Assembly: GCF_002192455.1 (NCBI RefSeq)
Contig: NZ_CP021744.1
Span: 7,030,501-7,094,500 of the forward strand
Source of the DNA: Streptomyces albireticuli
Lineage (GTDB): Bacteria; Actinomycetota; Actinomycetes; Streptomycetales; Streptomycetaceae
DNA length: 64,000 bases
Direction of reading: 5' to 3'
Shown here: positions 25,502 to 33,319 of the stretch, piece by piece
Layout: every line of letters begins with the position of its first letter
Position numbering within the stretch: the stretch's first letter is position 1
Notes under the pieces: generated by a model
Seen by the model: the letters and a program-made list of their open reading frames with translations, nothing else
Told to the model about the DNA's origin: nothing
Database searches by the model: none
Made by a program: the position numbers and the translations under genes

Positions 25502-26683
25502 ATGGCAACGAGAACGCTGCGGAAGGCGCTGGTCGCCGTGGCGACAGCCGCCATGATGACCACGACAGTGCTGACGACCACGGCCTCCGCGGACACGGGC
25601 ACCTCTCGCCCCGGGCACCCCGCCGCCCAGAGGGCACTGGAGGCCCATGTCCGGACCGGTATTCCCGGCGTGCTCGGGCAGGTACGGGACGCCGGCGGGA
25701 CATGGAACGGCTCCGCGGGAGTCGCGGACCGCGACACCGGACGCAAGCGGCTGCCCGAGGACCGTTTCCGCATCGGCAGCATCACCAAGGCGTTCACCGC
25801 GGTGGTCCTTCTCCAACTGGAGTCCGAGGGCAGGCTGAGCCTCGACGACAGCATCGAGCGCCACCTGCCCGGCGTGGTCCATGGCAACGGCAACGACGGG
25901 AGCCGGATCACACTCCGTCAGGTGCTCAACCACACCAGTGGCCTGTCCGACTACCTCGACGACGCGTTCTTCGAGCGGATAGGCACCACCGACTGGCCCG
26001 AGCACCGGTACGACATCTTCAAGCCCGCCGGCCTCGTCGCCACGGCCGTCGCCCACCCGCCGGCCTTCGAGCCCGGCACGGACTGGAAGTACTCCAACAC
26101 CAACTACGTCCTCGCGGGCATGGTCATCGAGAAGGTGACCGGCGCCTCGTACGAGAGTGAGGTGGAACGGCGCATCGTGCGCCCGCTCGGCATGCGCGCC
26201 ACCTCTCTGCCGGGCACCTCACCGCAGATACCCGGCCCGCACGGCCGCGCGTACAGCGATCTCCATGGTGGCCCGGGTGCCAGGATCTGGGACACCACCG
26301 AGCTCAATCCCTCCTGGATCTGGTCGGCAGGGGAGGTCATCTCCACGGTGGGGGACCTCAACCGCTTCTACGGTGCGCTGCTGGGCGGTGAGCTGCTCCC
26401 CAGGAAACAGCAGCAGGATCTCCTGGCCGCGGTACCGGTGCCGGCGAAGGAGGCCGGGGAAGGCGTGGCCTACGGGCTGGGTCTCTACCGGACCACCCTG
26501 CCGTGCGGCGGGTACATCTGGGAGCACGGCGGCAGCGTCAACGGCTCCCTCTCCGTGGCCGCGTCCTCGCCCGACGGCCGCCACACCGCGGTGTTCAACG
26601 CCAACGGCGACTGGGGGGACGCCGATCTGGAGGACGTGGTCAAGGCCGAGTTCTGCGGCGCGACGCAGCCGGCGCGGCACTGA
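25502..26683 (+). CDS. Secreted serine hydrolase of the beta-lactamase/DD-peptidase fold
   Basis: A 393-aa protein with a signal peptide (KALVAVATAAMMTTTVLT, cleavage near ASA). The three active-site elements are visible: SxxK as GSITKAFTAV, YxN as KYSNTNYVL, and a HxG-type third motif in IWEHGGSVNG. It resembles D-alanyl-D-alanine carboxypeptidases and esterases of class C fold. ATG 25502 follows GAGGAGA. The iron box upstream suggests induction under iron shortage, unusual for a cell-wall peptidase, so an esterase role (for instance on a siderophore) is worth considering. No lipobox is seen. Confidence 0.88.
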   Translation: MATRTLRKALVAVATAAMMTTTVLTTTASADTGTSRPGHPAAQRALEAHVRTGIPGVLGQVRDAGGTWNGSAGVADRDTGRKRLPEDRFRIGSITKAFTAVVLLQLESEGRLSLDDSIERHLPGVVHGNGNDGSRITLRQVLNHTSGLSDYLDDAFFERIGTTDWPEHRYDIFKPAGLVATAVAHPPAFEPGTDWKYSNTNYVLAGMVIEKVTGASYESEVERRIVRPLGMRATSLPGTSPQIPGPHGRAYSDLHGGPGARIWDTTELNPSWIWSAGEVISTVGDLNRFYGALLGGELLPRKQQQDLLAAVPVPAKEAGEGVAYGLGLYRTTLPCGGYIWEHGGSVNGSLSVAASSPDGRHTAVFNANGDWGDADLEDVVKAEFCGATQPARH

Positions 26684-26853
26684 CCCTGATTCCGGGAAGC
26701 GGGCCGGGGGCCGCCGCCGGCACGGGCTGTGGTGCCGCGGTGGTTCCCGGCGGTGGCCCAAGCCCGTGGCTCCCGATCGGACGCGCCCCCAGGGCTGGGC
26801 ACTCTGAGGTCATGGCATTGCCGGCGGCATCCGGCGATCTCGCCGGACCGGGT

Positions 26854-27570
26854 TCAACTGCCCAGGGGGCGATATGCCGAGTTGCTGCGGTCGAGAGTCC
26901 AGCCTCCGCCGCCGGCACGGCAGGACAGCGCGGTGTCGGCCGTGCGTGACGCGTTGGTGCCGGTGTTGAAGTTGGCGTTGGGGGTGTTGGGCAGGAGGCC
27001 CATGTAGTACATCCCGCTCGAAGTCCATACGCACTGGTGCAGATTGAGGTACCGGTTGTCGGCGAGTTCGAACGACTCGACGGCGGAGTTGGCCAGGAGA
27101 AGCCGCCAGCCGCCCCCGCCCGAAGCGCAGTTCAGCTTCGTGTCGGCGCTGTTGGAGACGTTGGTGCCGGTGTTGAAGTTGACGTTCGGGGTGTTCGGGA
27201 GCACGGCTGTGTAGTGCTGACCGGCAGAGAAGTAGACGCACTGATGGACGTTCAGGTACCGGCCGGCGGTGAGATCGAAGGCCTTCACCGCGGAGTTGGC
27301 GGGCGCCGGGCTCCAGCCCCCGCCCCCCGGGCCGCAGGAGAGTGCGGTGTCCGGTGTGCTGGAGGCGTTGGTGCCCGTGTTGAAGGCGGTATTTGCCGTG
27401 TTCGGCAGCACGTTCGTGTAGTGCCCGCCGCTGCCGACGTAGACGCACTGGTGGAGGTTCAGATAACGCTCAGCCGGCCGTGCCCGTGGCTGCTCCGCCA
27501 CAGCGGTGCTTCCCAGGGTCAGGCCGATGGCTCCCGCGACTGCTGCCGCGACAACGGAAAATCTGCGCAT
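26854..27570 (-). CDS. Secreted protein of three exact 69-residue repeats
   Basis: A 238-aa protein. Residues 1-25 are a signal peptide ending AVA. The rest is three tandem units starting at residues 35, 104 and 173, each exactly 69 residues apart with no insertions. Each unit has RYLN(L/V)HQCV, then a xGxxY turn, LPNTxNxxFNTGTN, a DTxLxC with the unit's second cysteine, and GGGGW. The two cysteines per unit probably form a disulfide. I do not recognise the family. ATG 27570 has GGGAGGGG upstream. The GTN-rich repeats could make a beta-type cell-surface or ligand-binding fold. Confidence 0.82.
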   Translation of the reverse strand: MRRFSVVAAAVAGAIGLTLGSTAVAEQPRARPAERYLNLHQCVYVGSGGHYTNVLPNTANTAFNTGTNASSTPDTALSCGPGGGGWSPAPANSAVKAFDLTAGRYLNVHQCVYFSAGQHYTAVLPNTPNVNFNTGTNVSNSADTKLNCASGGGGWRLLLANSAVESFELADNRYLNLHQCVWTSSGMYYMGLLPNTPNANFNTGTNASRTADTALSCRAGGGGWTLDRSNSAYRPLGS

Positions 27571-27779
27571 GACACGCCCCTCCCGAACCGACGATGCCCC
27601 CCATTCAGGCATGTACTCACCAAGCTACTGATGCGAAGGGCAGGGGAGCGTGCGAGTGATAAGAGGTACCTCGTACGGCCTAGTCGCCCGGATGTCAGTG
27701 CGGTTACCCGTTGTCGCGGCGGCGAGCGACCGGAGCGCAGGCCGCCGCGAGCGGGCGCCAAGTCACGCCTCGGCGGTGG

Positions 27780-28583
27780 TCACTGTGAAGACCACCAGGT
27801 CGACGAGGTGACGGCGGTGAAGCCCAGCGACTCGTACAGCGGCTGTCCGAGCCGTGAGGCGGTGAGTGTCACCGGAAGGTCCGCCATGGGCGCGAGCGAG
27901 CCGAGCATGACCGCCCGCCCGGCGCCGCGGGAGCGGTGTGCCGATGACGTGCCGACCCAGTAGTGGCTGCCGACCCCGTCGTGGACGGCGGTGACACCGG
28001 CTCCGACCGCCTCGCCGTCGAGGACGGCGAGAAAGACGTCCACGCCCGGCTGCTCGGTCAGTGTCGTGGGGAACATCTCGCCGGGACGGTAGGGGGTGAA
28101 CCTGGTCAGCTCGAAGCCCTCGATCACGATCTGCTCGGCGGTCCGCAGCTCGTGCGTCCGCCGGGCCCGGATCACCTCCATCGCGGGTGCGGGGACAGGG
28201 CCGGGCGGGCGCACCATGATCGGCATCTGCCAGTTGCGCATGCCCAGGTGACTCAGGTCGGTGGAACTGAAGGGATCCTCGACATCCACCGGTCCGGTCG
28301 ACCGGCCGGCCAGCTCGGTCAGCTCGGCGAGCTCGTGCGCGGCGGGGTCGGGTTCCTGAAGCAGGACACGTGTCCCGGCACGCTCGCCGCCGAGCACGGC
28401 GAGGAAGCCGCGCCGGCGGATCACCTCGTGGCCGCGGGAGTCTGCGGTCGCGGCCCAGAACGCGGCGGAGTTGCGCGCCTGGCGTATCGCCGCGTCGTCG
28501 AAGGCCGCGGACCGATCCGGATCGCCCTGCCTGGTTCGATCCTCGACACGAGCGTCGGGGGTGGTCTGCCGAGTGTCAGCCAC
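27780..28583 (-). CDS. GNAT-family N-acetyltransferase
   Basis: A 267-aa protein whose C-terminal half is a GNAT domain: EQIVIEGFELTRF, VFLAVLDGEAVGAGVTAVHDG, then the acetyl-CoA loop HRSRGAGRAVMLGSL and the final LYESLGFTAV. The N-terminal half (NSAAFWAATADSRGHEVIRR, LLQEPDPAAHELAEL) looks like a partner domain of the kind found in two-domain GNATs. GTG 28583 follows CAGGAGCC and is preferred to the much longer open frame. Substrate unknown. Its promoter would lie in the gap shared with 28584-29128. Confidence 0.85.
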   Translation of the reverse strand: MADTRQTTPDARVEDRTRQGDPDRSAAFDDAAIRQARNSAAFWAATADSRGHEVIRRRGFLAVLGGERAGTRVLLQEPDPAAHELAELTELAGRSTGPVDVEDPFSSTDLSHLGMRNWQMPIMVRPPGPVPAPAMEVIRARRTHELRTAEQIVIEGFELTRFTPYRPGEMFPTTLTEQPGVDVFLAVLDGEAVGAGVTAVHDGVGSHYWVGTSSAHRSRGAGRAVMLGSLAPMADLPVTLTASRLGQPLYESLGFTAVTSSTWWSSQ

Positions 28584-28968
28584 GGGTGGCTCCTGTTCAG
28601 TCAATGTGCGGTGATCCAGGCGAAGGGGCGGGCGGGGCCCGAGCGGAAGTCGACCCGGGTCTTCGCCATGCCCTCGGCCCAACGACGTAATGTCTCTGAT
28701 AGCCGGGCCGATCTCAACCGAGATTGCTGAGCCATTCGCCTTCTGCGACCTGGCCCGAGCCCGCATGAGGCTGTGGTCCCCGCCCTGGAGCGGGGCGAGG
28801 TCGCCTTCGACGAGGACGACGCCGTCGCCGAGGCCGGGTGGGACTTGGGCGCGGGCCACCGCTGGGCTCCGAGCCGTCGGGTCGCGTGGCTGGGCGTGAG
28901 CGAGAAGAGGGAACCCGTAGTCGCGGCCCCTCGAACGCGCCGTACCGATACATGGGCGAGTGCGTCAG
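28584..28968. other. Gap upstream of the GNAT gene
   Basis: No recognisable gene. A plus-strand frame around 28770-28880 (VVPALERGEVAFDEDDAVAE) looks mildly protein-like but has no start with ribosome site and no family match. Confidence 0.35.
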
Positions 28969-29008
28969 ACGGCGAACCACCGCTCGGCACGGCGAACCCC
29001 CGCTCGGC
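28969..29008. repeat. 20-bp tandem direct repeat
   Basis: ACGGCGAACCACCGCTCGGC is followed at once by a second unit differing at one position, and a third partial unit leads into the hairpin at 29012. It lies at the 3' side of the transglutaminase gene. Confidence 0.7.
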
Positions 29009-29011
29009 GCG

Positions 29012-29044
29012 GCGAATCCCCGGCTTCGCCCACCGGGGATTCGC
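29012..29044 (-). terminator. Hairpin downstream of the transglutaminase gene
   Basis: Perfect 12-bp stem (29012-29023 with 29033-29044) with a 9-base loop, 85 bases after the stop of the transglutaminase gene on its own strand. No T-run, as is common in Streptomyces. Confidence 0.65.
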
Positions 29045-29128
29045 TGCTGGTACGCCCGGCAAAGGGGGCGATCGCTCGGAGGTGAAGGCTCTCTGGGTAT
29101 GGAGCTGTTCCCCACCTCCAGCCGGAGT

Positions 29129-30385
29129 TTACGGCCAGCCTTGCTCCACCTTGCCGGGGGCGGTGTTCCAGCTCTTGGGTATGAACGTGATCACGTAGGC
29201 CCCACGGTCGAAGTCAGCGTACCCGGCGGACCAGTTCCGGAACTTGCTCTCGTGTACGTGCATGGGACCCAGGTCGCTATTGGGTGCGTGATAGTGGTCG
29301 CCATGGGTCCAGGTGGTCTTGTCGGCATCGGCTTCTGTCTGAGCCCCGAACCAGCCGTAGTCGAAGTTGACCCAGCCTTCGCCAGGACTGGTCGGACTGC
29401 GCGGAATGTTTCTGTCCCTGGACATGTCGACCAGGCCGGTACCCTGGTCGGGGCGGAAGGCTTCCGCGTCGCCGTACTTTCTCTTGTCGGAGGAGCCCCG
29501 CTGGTCCTGTCCGCTCCAGAAGTGCTTCGAGTAGATCACCGCCTTCATCTTGGACGGGTCGTAGTTGCCTCCGTCCCTTTCCCTGAAGGACGGTGTGTTC
29601 CTCAGCGCCGAGTAGAAGTTCGAGCGGCTGTCCTCGTGAAGCAGGGCGTCATTCTTGTTCGTGAGGTCTGCCTTGAGGTTGCTGATGTAGGTTCCCTCGT
29701 CGTGGGCGTTCTCCAGGGCCTTGTTCATGACGGACGCCACATCACGCGCCCGCTTGAAGCCCTTCCTCTCGTCGAAGCTGCCCTTGGCGATGCGACCCTC
29801 GAACTCCGCCCGCGTTTCACCGGGCCGGGGGCTGGTGTTCGTCAGATCGTTCTTGTACTTGTTCTCGTCGAAGGACGCGAACGCCAATCTGTTCGTCGGG
29901 TAGAGTCCCGAATTCACCCAGGTGACGCCGACGCAGCCGTAGGACAGCATTTCCCGCTGCTCTTCGGTCATTTGCTGTTTCTTGCCGTCGCGGTGACTGT
30001 AGACCTGCTGCCACTTGCGTATGTAGTTGTTGACGACCGTGGTGGCCCTGCCTCCGTAGGCCCGGTACGCGTCAGGCATCCTGTCGAGCGGCTCGGCGGG
30101 AGGGGTTTCCCTGTCGTCGTCCGAGTCAGGGGTCCGGGAGGGCGGGCCGGCGCTCGGAGGTGTTTCCGTCGGAGGCTTGTCGGGCTGACCGACAGCCATG
30201 GCCCTTTCGTTCAGCGCGTTGATGTTCTTGATGTCATCCGCGGTCAGGCCGTGGGTTTCGGCGTAGGACCCCTTAGTCACCACGTCGCCGCCGCCGGCGG
30301 CCTGGCTGACCGACGGTGTGAATCCAGCGGTGCATATGACCGCACCCGCGGCGGCGAAGGTGAGAAATCTCGGACGTTTGTACAT
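29129..30385 (-). CDS. Secreted microbial transglutaminase (protein-glutamine gamma-glutamyltransferase) zymogen
   Basis: A 418-aa prepro-enzyme closely resembling the Streptomyces mobaraensis transglutaminase, which crosslinks protein glutamine and lysine side chains. It has a signal peptide (ends near SQAA, residue 30), a pro-region with SYAETHGLTADDIKNINALN that blocks the active site, and a mature part starting near DSDDDRETPP (residue 87). The catalytic Cys is C151 in SYGCVGVTW, with the Asp in NFDYGWFG and the His in WTHGDHYHAP. The mature end NTAPGKVEQGWP fits full length. Activation needs an extracellular protease. The sequence differs at several positions from the mobaraensis enzyme as I recall it, so a related species is likely. 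Confidence 0.96.
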   Translation of the reverse strand: MYKRPRFLTFAAAGAVICTAGFTPSVSQAAGGGDVVTKGSYAETHGLTADDIKNINALNERAMAVGQPDKPPTETPPSAGPPSRTPDSDDDRETPPAEPLDRMPDAYRAYGGRATTVVNNYIRKWQQVYSHRDGKKQQMTEEQREMLSYGCVGVTWVNSGLYPTNRLAFASFDENKYKNDLTNTSPRPGETRAEFEGRIAKGSFDERKGFKRARDVASVMNKALENAHDEGTYISNLKADLTNKNDALLHEDSRSNFYSALRNTPSFRERDGGNYDPSKMKAVIYSKHFWSGQDQRGSSDKRKYGDAEAFRPDQGTGLVDMSRDRNIPRSPTSPGEGWVNFDYGWFGAQTEADADKTTWTHGDHYHAPNSDLGPMHVHESKFRNWSAGYADFDRGAYVITFIPKSWNTAPGKVEQGWP

Positions 30386-30666
30386 GGAAATCACTAACTC
30401 CCTTGTGGTGAAGCCTCGTCGAACGAGGGCATGCGAGAGCACGACGCGTTGAAGGGGGTTGTTGTGAGGCGGTGCCGTTCACGGCGTTGGCCGCGCCGTC
30501 CTGCGGCGCCGCGCCGGCGGCAGGAAGGCCGCTGTCGCGAGGCGGAAGAAGATGCGGTGAATGCGGGACGGTGACGGCGGTGCGGTCGTCACCGGCCATG
30601 GCCGTGGTGGCCGCCGGGCGGGCGGGGAACGCCTCTGCCGCCGGGTCGGGCGGGGCCGCCGGCCCG

Positions 30667-31158
30667 CTACATCAGGGTCGTCGCCGAGGCGACGACGCGG
30701 GCCCGGTCCGGGCGGTCGGGGTCGCCGTAGCGGACCTCGACGCGCGGGTGGGAGCGCATGAAGTCGGTGTCGACCAGGCGGACCTGGCCGGGGTGAACGA
30801 CCGTGCGCACGGCGATGTCCGTGTCGAGGAAGAAGCTGAACTCACCGGTGGCCGGGGCGTAGACGAAGAATTCGCCGCCCCTGAACTTCTGCTGCGCGAC
30901 GTCGTCCGTCAGGACCAGGGACCAGAAGCCCACGCAGTGGCCCGCGGGACACATGAACCGGAAGTCGGCCCGCAGGCCGTCCAGTTCCATCCAGCGGAAG
31001 GGGTTGTCGTCGCCCGCGTTGATCGTGGCAGCGGTGGCAGCGGTCGCCGGGGCGGGCGGGTCCGGGGTGGCTGCTCGGGCCCCCTGGGCGAGGGGCAGGG
31101 CGAGGGCCGCGGTCACCGCGACGGTGGTGAGGGTTCGGAGAGCGGTTCGGCGTATCAC
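30667..31158 (-). CDS. Small secreted protein of unknown function
   Basis: A 163-aa protein starting at GTG 31158 with AGGAG nine bases upstream. A signal peptide (TALRTLTTVAVTAALALPLA, cleavage after ARA) is followed by an Ala/Thr/Pro-rich linker and a globular domain with FRFMCPAGHCVGFWSLV (a likely disulfide), GGEFFVYAPATGEFSFFLDTD and VRLVDTDFMRSHPRVEVRYGD. I do not recognise the domain. It lies 281 bases upstream of the transglutaminase gene on the same strand and could be co-expressed. Two palindromes sit just before its start. Confidence 0.7.
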   Translation of the reverse strand: MIRRTALRTLTTVAVTAALALPLAQGARAATPDPPAPATAATAATINAGDDNPFRWMELDGLRADFRFMCPAGHCVGFWSLVLTDDVAQQKFRGGEFFVYAPATGEFSFFLDTDIAVRTVVHPGQVRLVDTDFMRSHPRVEVRYGDPDRPDRARVVASATTLM

Positions 31159-31171
31159 TTCTCGGCTCCTG

Positions 31172-31203
31172 GATCAGTGATCAGGTCGATACGATCAGTG
31201 ATC
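31172..31203. promoter_or_regulatory. Paired palindromes GATCAGTGATC
   Basis: The 11-bp near-perfect palindrome GATCA-G-TGATC occurs at 31172-31182 and 31193-31203, 21 bases apart (two helical turns), ending 14 bases upstream of the secreted-protein start. This is a typical arrangement for a cooperatively bound operator. Confidence 0.55.
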
Positions 31204-31633
31204 CTGTCCCTGTGTTAACGTCCCGGCAACATCATGGCTTGAGAATCGGCCAGCCTGTCACATGGGGCGGTAACTGGCCGTGTATCCGGTCCGGCCCGGC
31301 AGGAGATGTGGCGCGGCAGCGCTCCCCTGTTCCCGGCGTGTGGTTCGCGGCACCTGACCTGGTCGGCGCCGACGTCCGACATGACCTTCGCCGCCGACGC
31401 GCATGGCAGCGTGGCTGGAATCGGGGCGCCGGCCGAGTCAAGGGGCGGGCGTTCAAGGCGAAGTTGCCCGGCTCCTGGCTGGTCGGCCTCTCCCACGTCG
31501 ACCTGTTCCGAGCGAAGCCCGGCAAGGAGTGGCCGGAGAGCTCGACAGTGGGGTGCTGCTGCGGCCCGTGTGAGCGGGGTCGGACGGATCCGCCGTCACG
31601 CCCGGGTATGCCGGAGGCGTCGGGGTGGCGGCA
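31204..31633. other. 430-base gap without a recognisable gene
   Basis: Frames on both strands lack starts with ribosome sites and show no family motifs. The right end is the 3' side of the minus-strand gene ending at 31634. Confidence 0.35.
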
Positions 31634-32260
31634 CTACTTACCGGTGGGGAGGCCTGTGACGCCTTGGAGGACGTCGAAGCCGGCTGTGCCGGAGAAGAGC
31701 TGTTGGCCGGCGGAGAGGGGGCTGGTGCCGAATTCGGCGGTGAGCGCGTCCGCGGCGGCCGGTGCCAGGTTCACCGGGGTGTTCTCCGCGCTGACCCGGG
31801 TCAGGGACGTCTTGATCCCCTCGCCGGAGGTGGTGAGGGTGTCGATCCTCTTGCCGAGGTGTTCGGCGGTGATCGTCCCGGTCCGGTCGAGCTTCATGCG
31901 GAGCTGAAGGGCCGCGAACTCGGCTCGTTTGCCGCCCTTCCGGAGAGCGAAGCCGCCCTTCGCCGACCCGGTCAGGCCCGTCAGATCGGTGTTGATCTGG
32001 CCGTTTTCCAAGGTCGCCTTCATGCACTGGTGGCCGTTCTCGGTCCCCAGGGTGGCGGGGGCCACCGCATCGAAGGTGAAACCGGCTCCGCGCAGGGCTT
32101 CGGCCGCGGTATCGGTCAGGCAGTACGCGAACGGGGTACCGCCACGCAGTTGCAGAGGCGGCAGGACCGGGTCGGCCTCCTGCGCGGACACCGACGCGGG
32201 CACCACCACCGCCAGCGGCAAGGCCACGAGAGCGGCGAGACGTGCGAGAGGGATCTTCAC
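31634..32260 (-). CDS. Secreted protein of unknown function
   Basis: A 208-aa protein from GTG 32260 (GGAG seven bases upstream), starting with a signal peptide (ARLAALVALPLAVVVPASVSA). The mature part has YCLTDTAAEALRGAGFTFDA, a second cysteine in GHQCMKATLENGQINTDLTG, then alternating strands (GKRAEFAALQLRMKLDRTGT) and ends LQGVTGLPTGK. The strand-rich 'G.I.....L.GLTGS..GGFAL' region weakly recalls HtaA-type domains, but I cannot assign it. The longer open frame upstream is not protein-like. No membrane anchor or sortase signal at the C-terminus. Confidence 0.68.
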   Translation of the reverse strand: MKIPLARLAALVALPLAVVVPASVSAQEADPVLPPLQLRGGTPFAYCLTDTAAEALRGAGFTFDAVAPATLGTENGHQCMKATLENGQINTDLTGLTGSAKGGFALRKGGKRAEFAALQLRMKLDRTGTITAEHLGKRIDTLTTSGEGIKTSLTRVSAENTPVNLAPAAADALTAEFGTSPLSAGQQLFSGTAGFDVLQGVTGLPTGK

Positions 32261-32602
32261 AAAAGGCTCCGAAGCGAACAGCGGCCGGCGAGGGCCGGGA
32301 TCGGGTGTCCGTTGGGGGCAACGCGCCGGACGTGGCAACGACACGCCCTCACCCGGGGACCGCACCGTATGGACCAGCCGGCGCCACGCCGCGCGAGCGG
32401 CCCCGCGACGGTGCAGGGGAGAGATCGGGTACCACATCGTGGTCGGCCGGAGGGGCGGGCCCGGGGAGCCTCCCGCCACGATGAAAGGCCGACCCTGGGC
32501 AGGCCGGTTCCGTGCATCTCGCGTTCCCCGATCGCGCGTCCTGTCCGGCCGCACGGAAGAACGCGCGGGTCAGGGCCGTGCGCGAACGACCGCGGCAGGC
32601 GC
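32261..32602. other. Promoter-side gap of the secreted-protein gene
   Basis: 342 bases with no convincing gene; the boundary of the ketosynthase relic begins at its right end. Confidence 0.35.
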
Positions 32603-33077
32603 CCCCTGGCACTGCTGCGCGGCTGTGGCATGTCCACCGACGCCCACCATCCCCTCGTCCCCCGCCCGGACGGCTCCGGCATCGTCCGGGCGCTGCACTC
32701 CGCACTCCGGGACGCCGGCTGCGCACCCCAGGACATCGGGCACATCAACGCGCACGGCACATCCACCCGGCTCAACGACGCCGCGGAGGCCGCTGCCCTC
32801 AACGAAGCCTTCGCCGGCCGCCCGCCACCGGTCACCGCGGCCCAAGAGCGTGATCGGGCATACGCTGGGAGCCGCCGGCGCCGTGGAGGCCGCGTACACC
32901 GTCCTGGCGCTGCGCCACCAGGCCATCCCGCCCACCGCCAACTTCACGCACCAGGGAAACGACCGCGAACTCGACATCGTCGCCCACGGCATCCGGAAGG
33001 CGACCATGTCCGCGGCCATCAGCTGCTCGTACGGCTTCGGCGGCCACAACACCGCCCTTCTGTTCACCACTCCGTGA
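32603..33077 (+). pseudogene. C-terminal relic of a beta-ketoacyl-ACP synthase (FabF-like)
   Basis: The first frame reads GCGMSTDAHHPLVPRPDG, then ALRDAGCAPQDIGHINAHGTSTRLNDAAEA, the second half of a KAS II-type ketosynthase with the first catalytic His region. At about 32841 one extra G breaks the frame (PVTA then KSVIGHTLGAAGAVEAAYTV in the next frame), which goes on to CSYGFGGHNTALLF and a stop at 33077. The N-terminal half with the active-site cysteine is missing. It is therefore a truncated and frameshifted remnant, probably of a lost polyketide or fatty-acid locus. Confidence 0.8.
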
Positions 33078-33121
33078 CCTGGCGAGGACAGCGCTGCCCG
33101 GCCGAGGAACGTCAAGGCGGC

Positions 33122-33256
33122 GTCACCGTCGAAACCGTCCTCGCCCTGGCCACCCTTGCCACCCGCTGGAACCTGGAGCCCGCTCCGGGATCGCACGTAC
33201 ACACCGCGCTGGGTGGAACGTTGAGCCCCCGGGGGACAGACCCAAGGGCGTGGTGA
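33122..33256 (+). pseudogene. C-terminal relic of a cytochrome P450
   Basis: The 44 residues VETVLALATLATRWNLEPAP, then GSHVHTALGGTLSPRG, match the end of the PtlI-like P450 at 9282 (MVLALATIATRWRLRPLPGT, then RPTIGGPTLNPSG). The heme loop and everything before it are gone. Together with the ketosynthase relic this marks a deletion scar. Confidence 0.7.
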
Positions 33257-33319
33257 TGGAGGAAGCTGGATGCGTGAGCCTGCCGAGGCGGTGTCCGGCA
33301 TACCGATGGGGTGGTGTGG

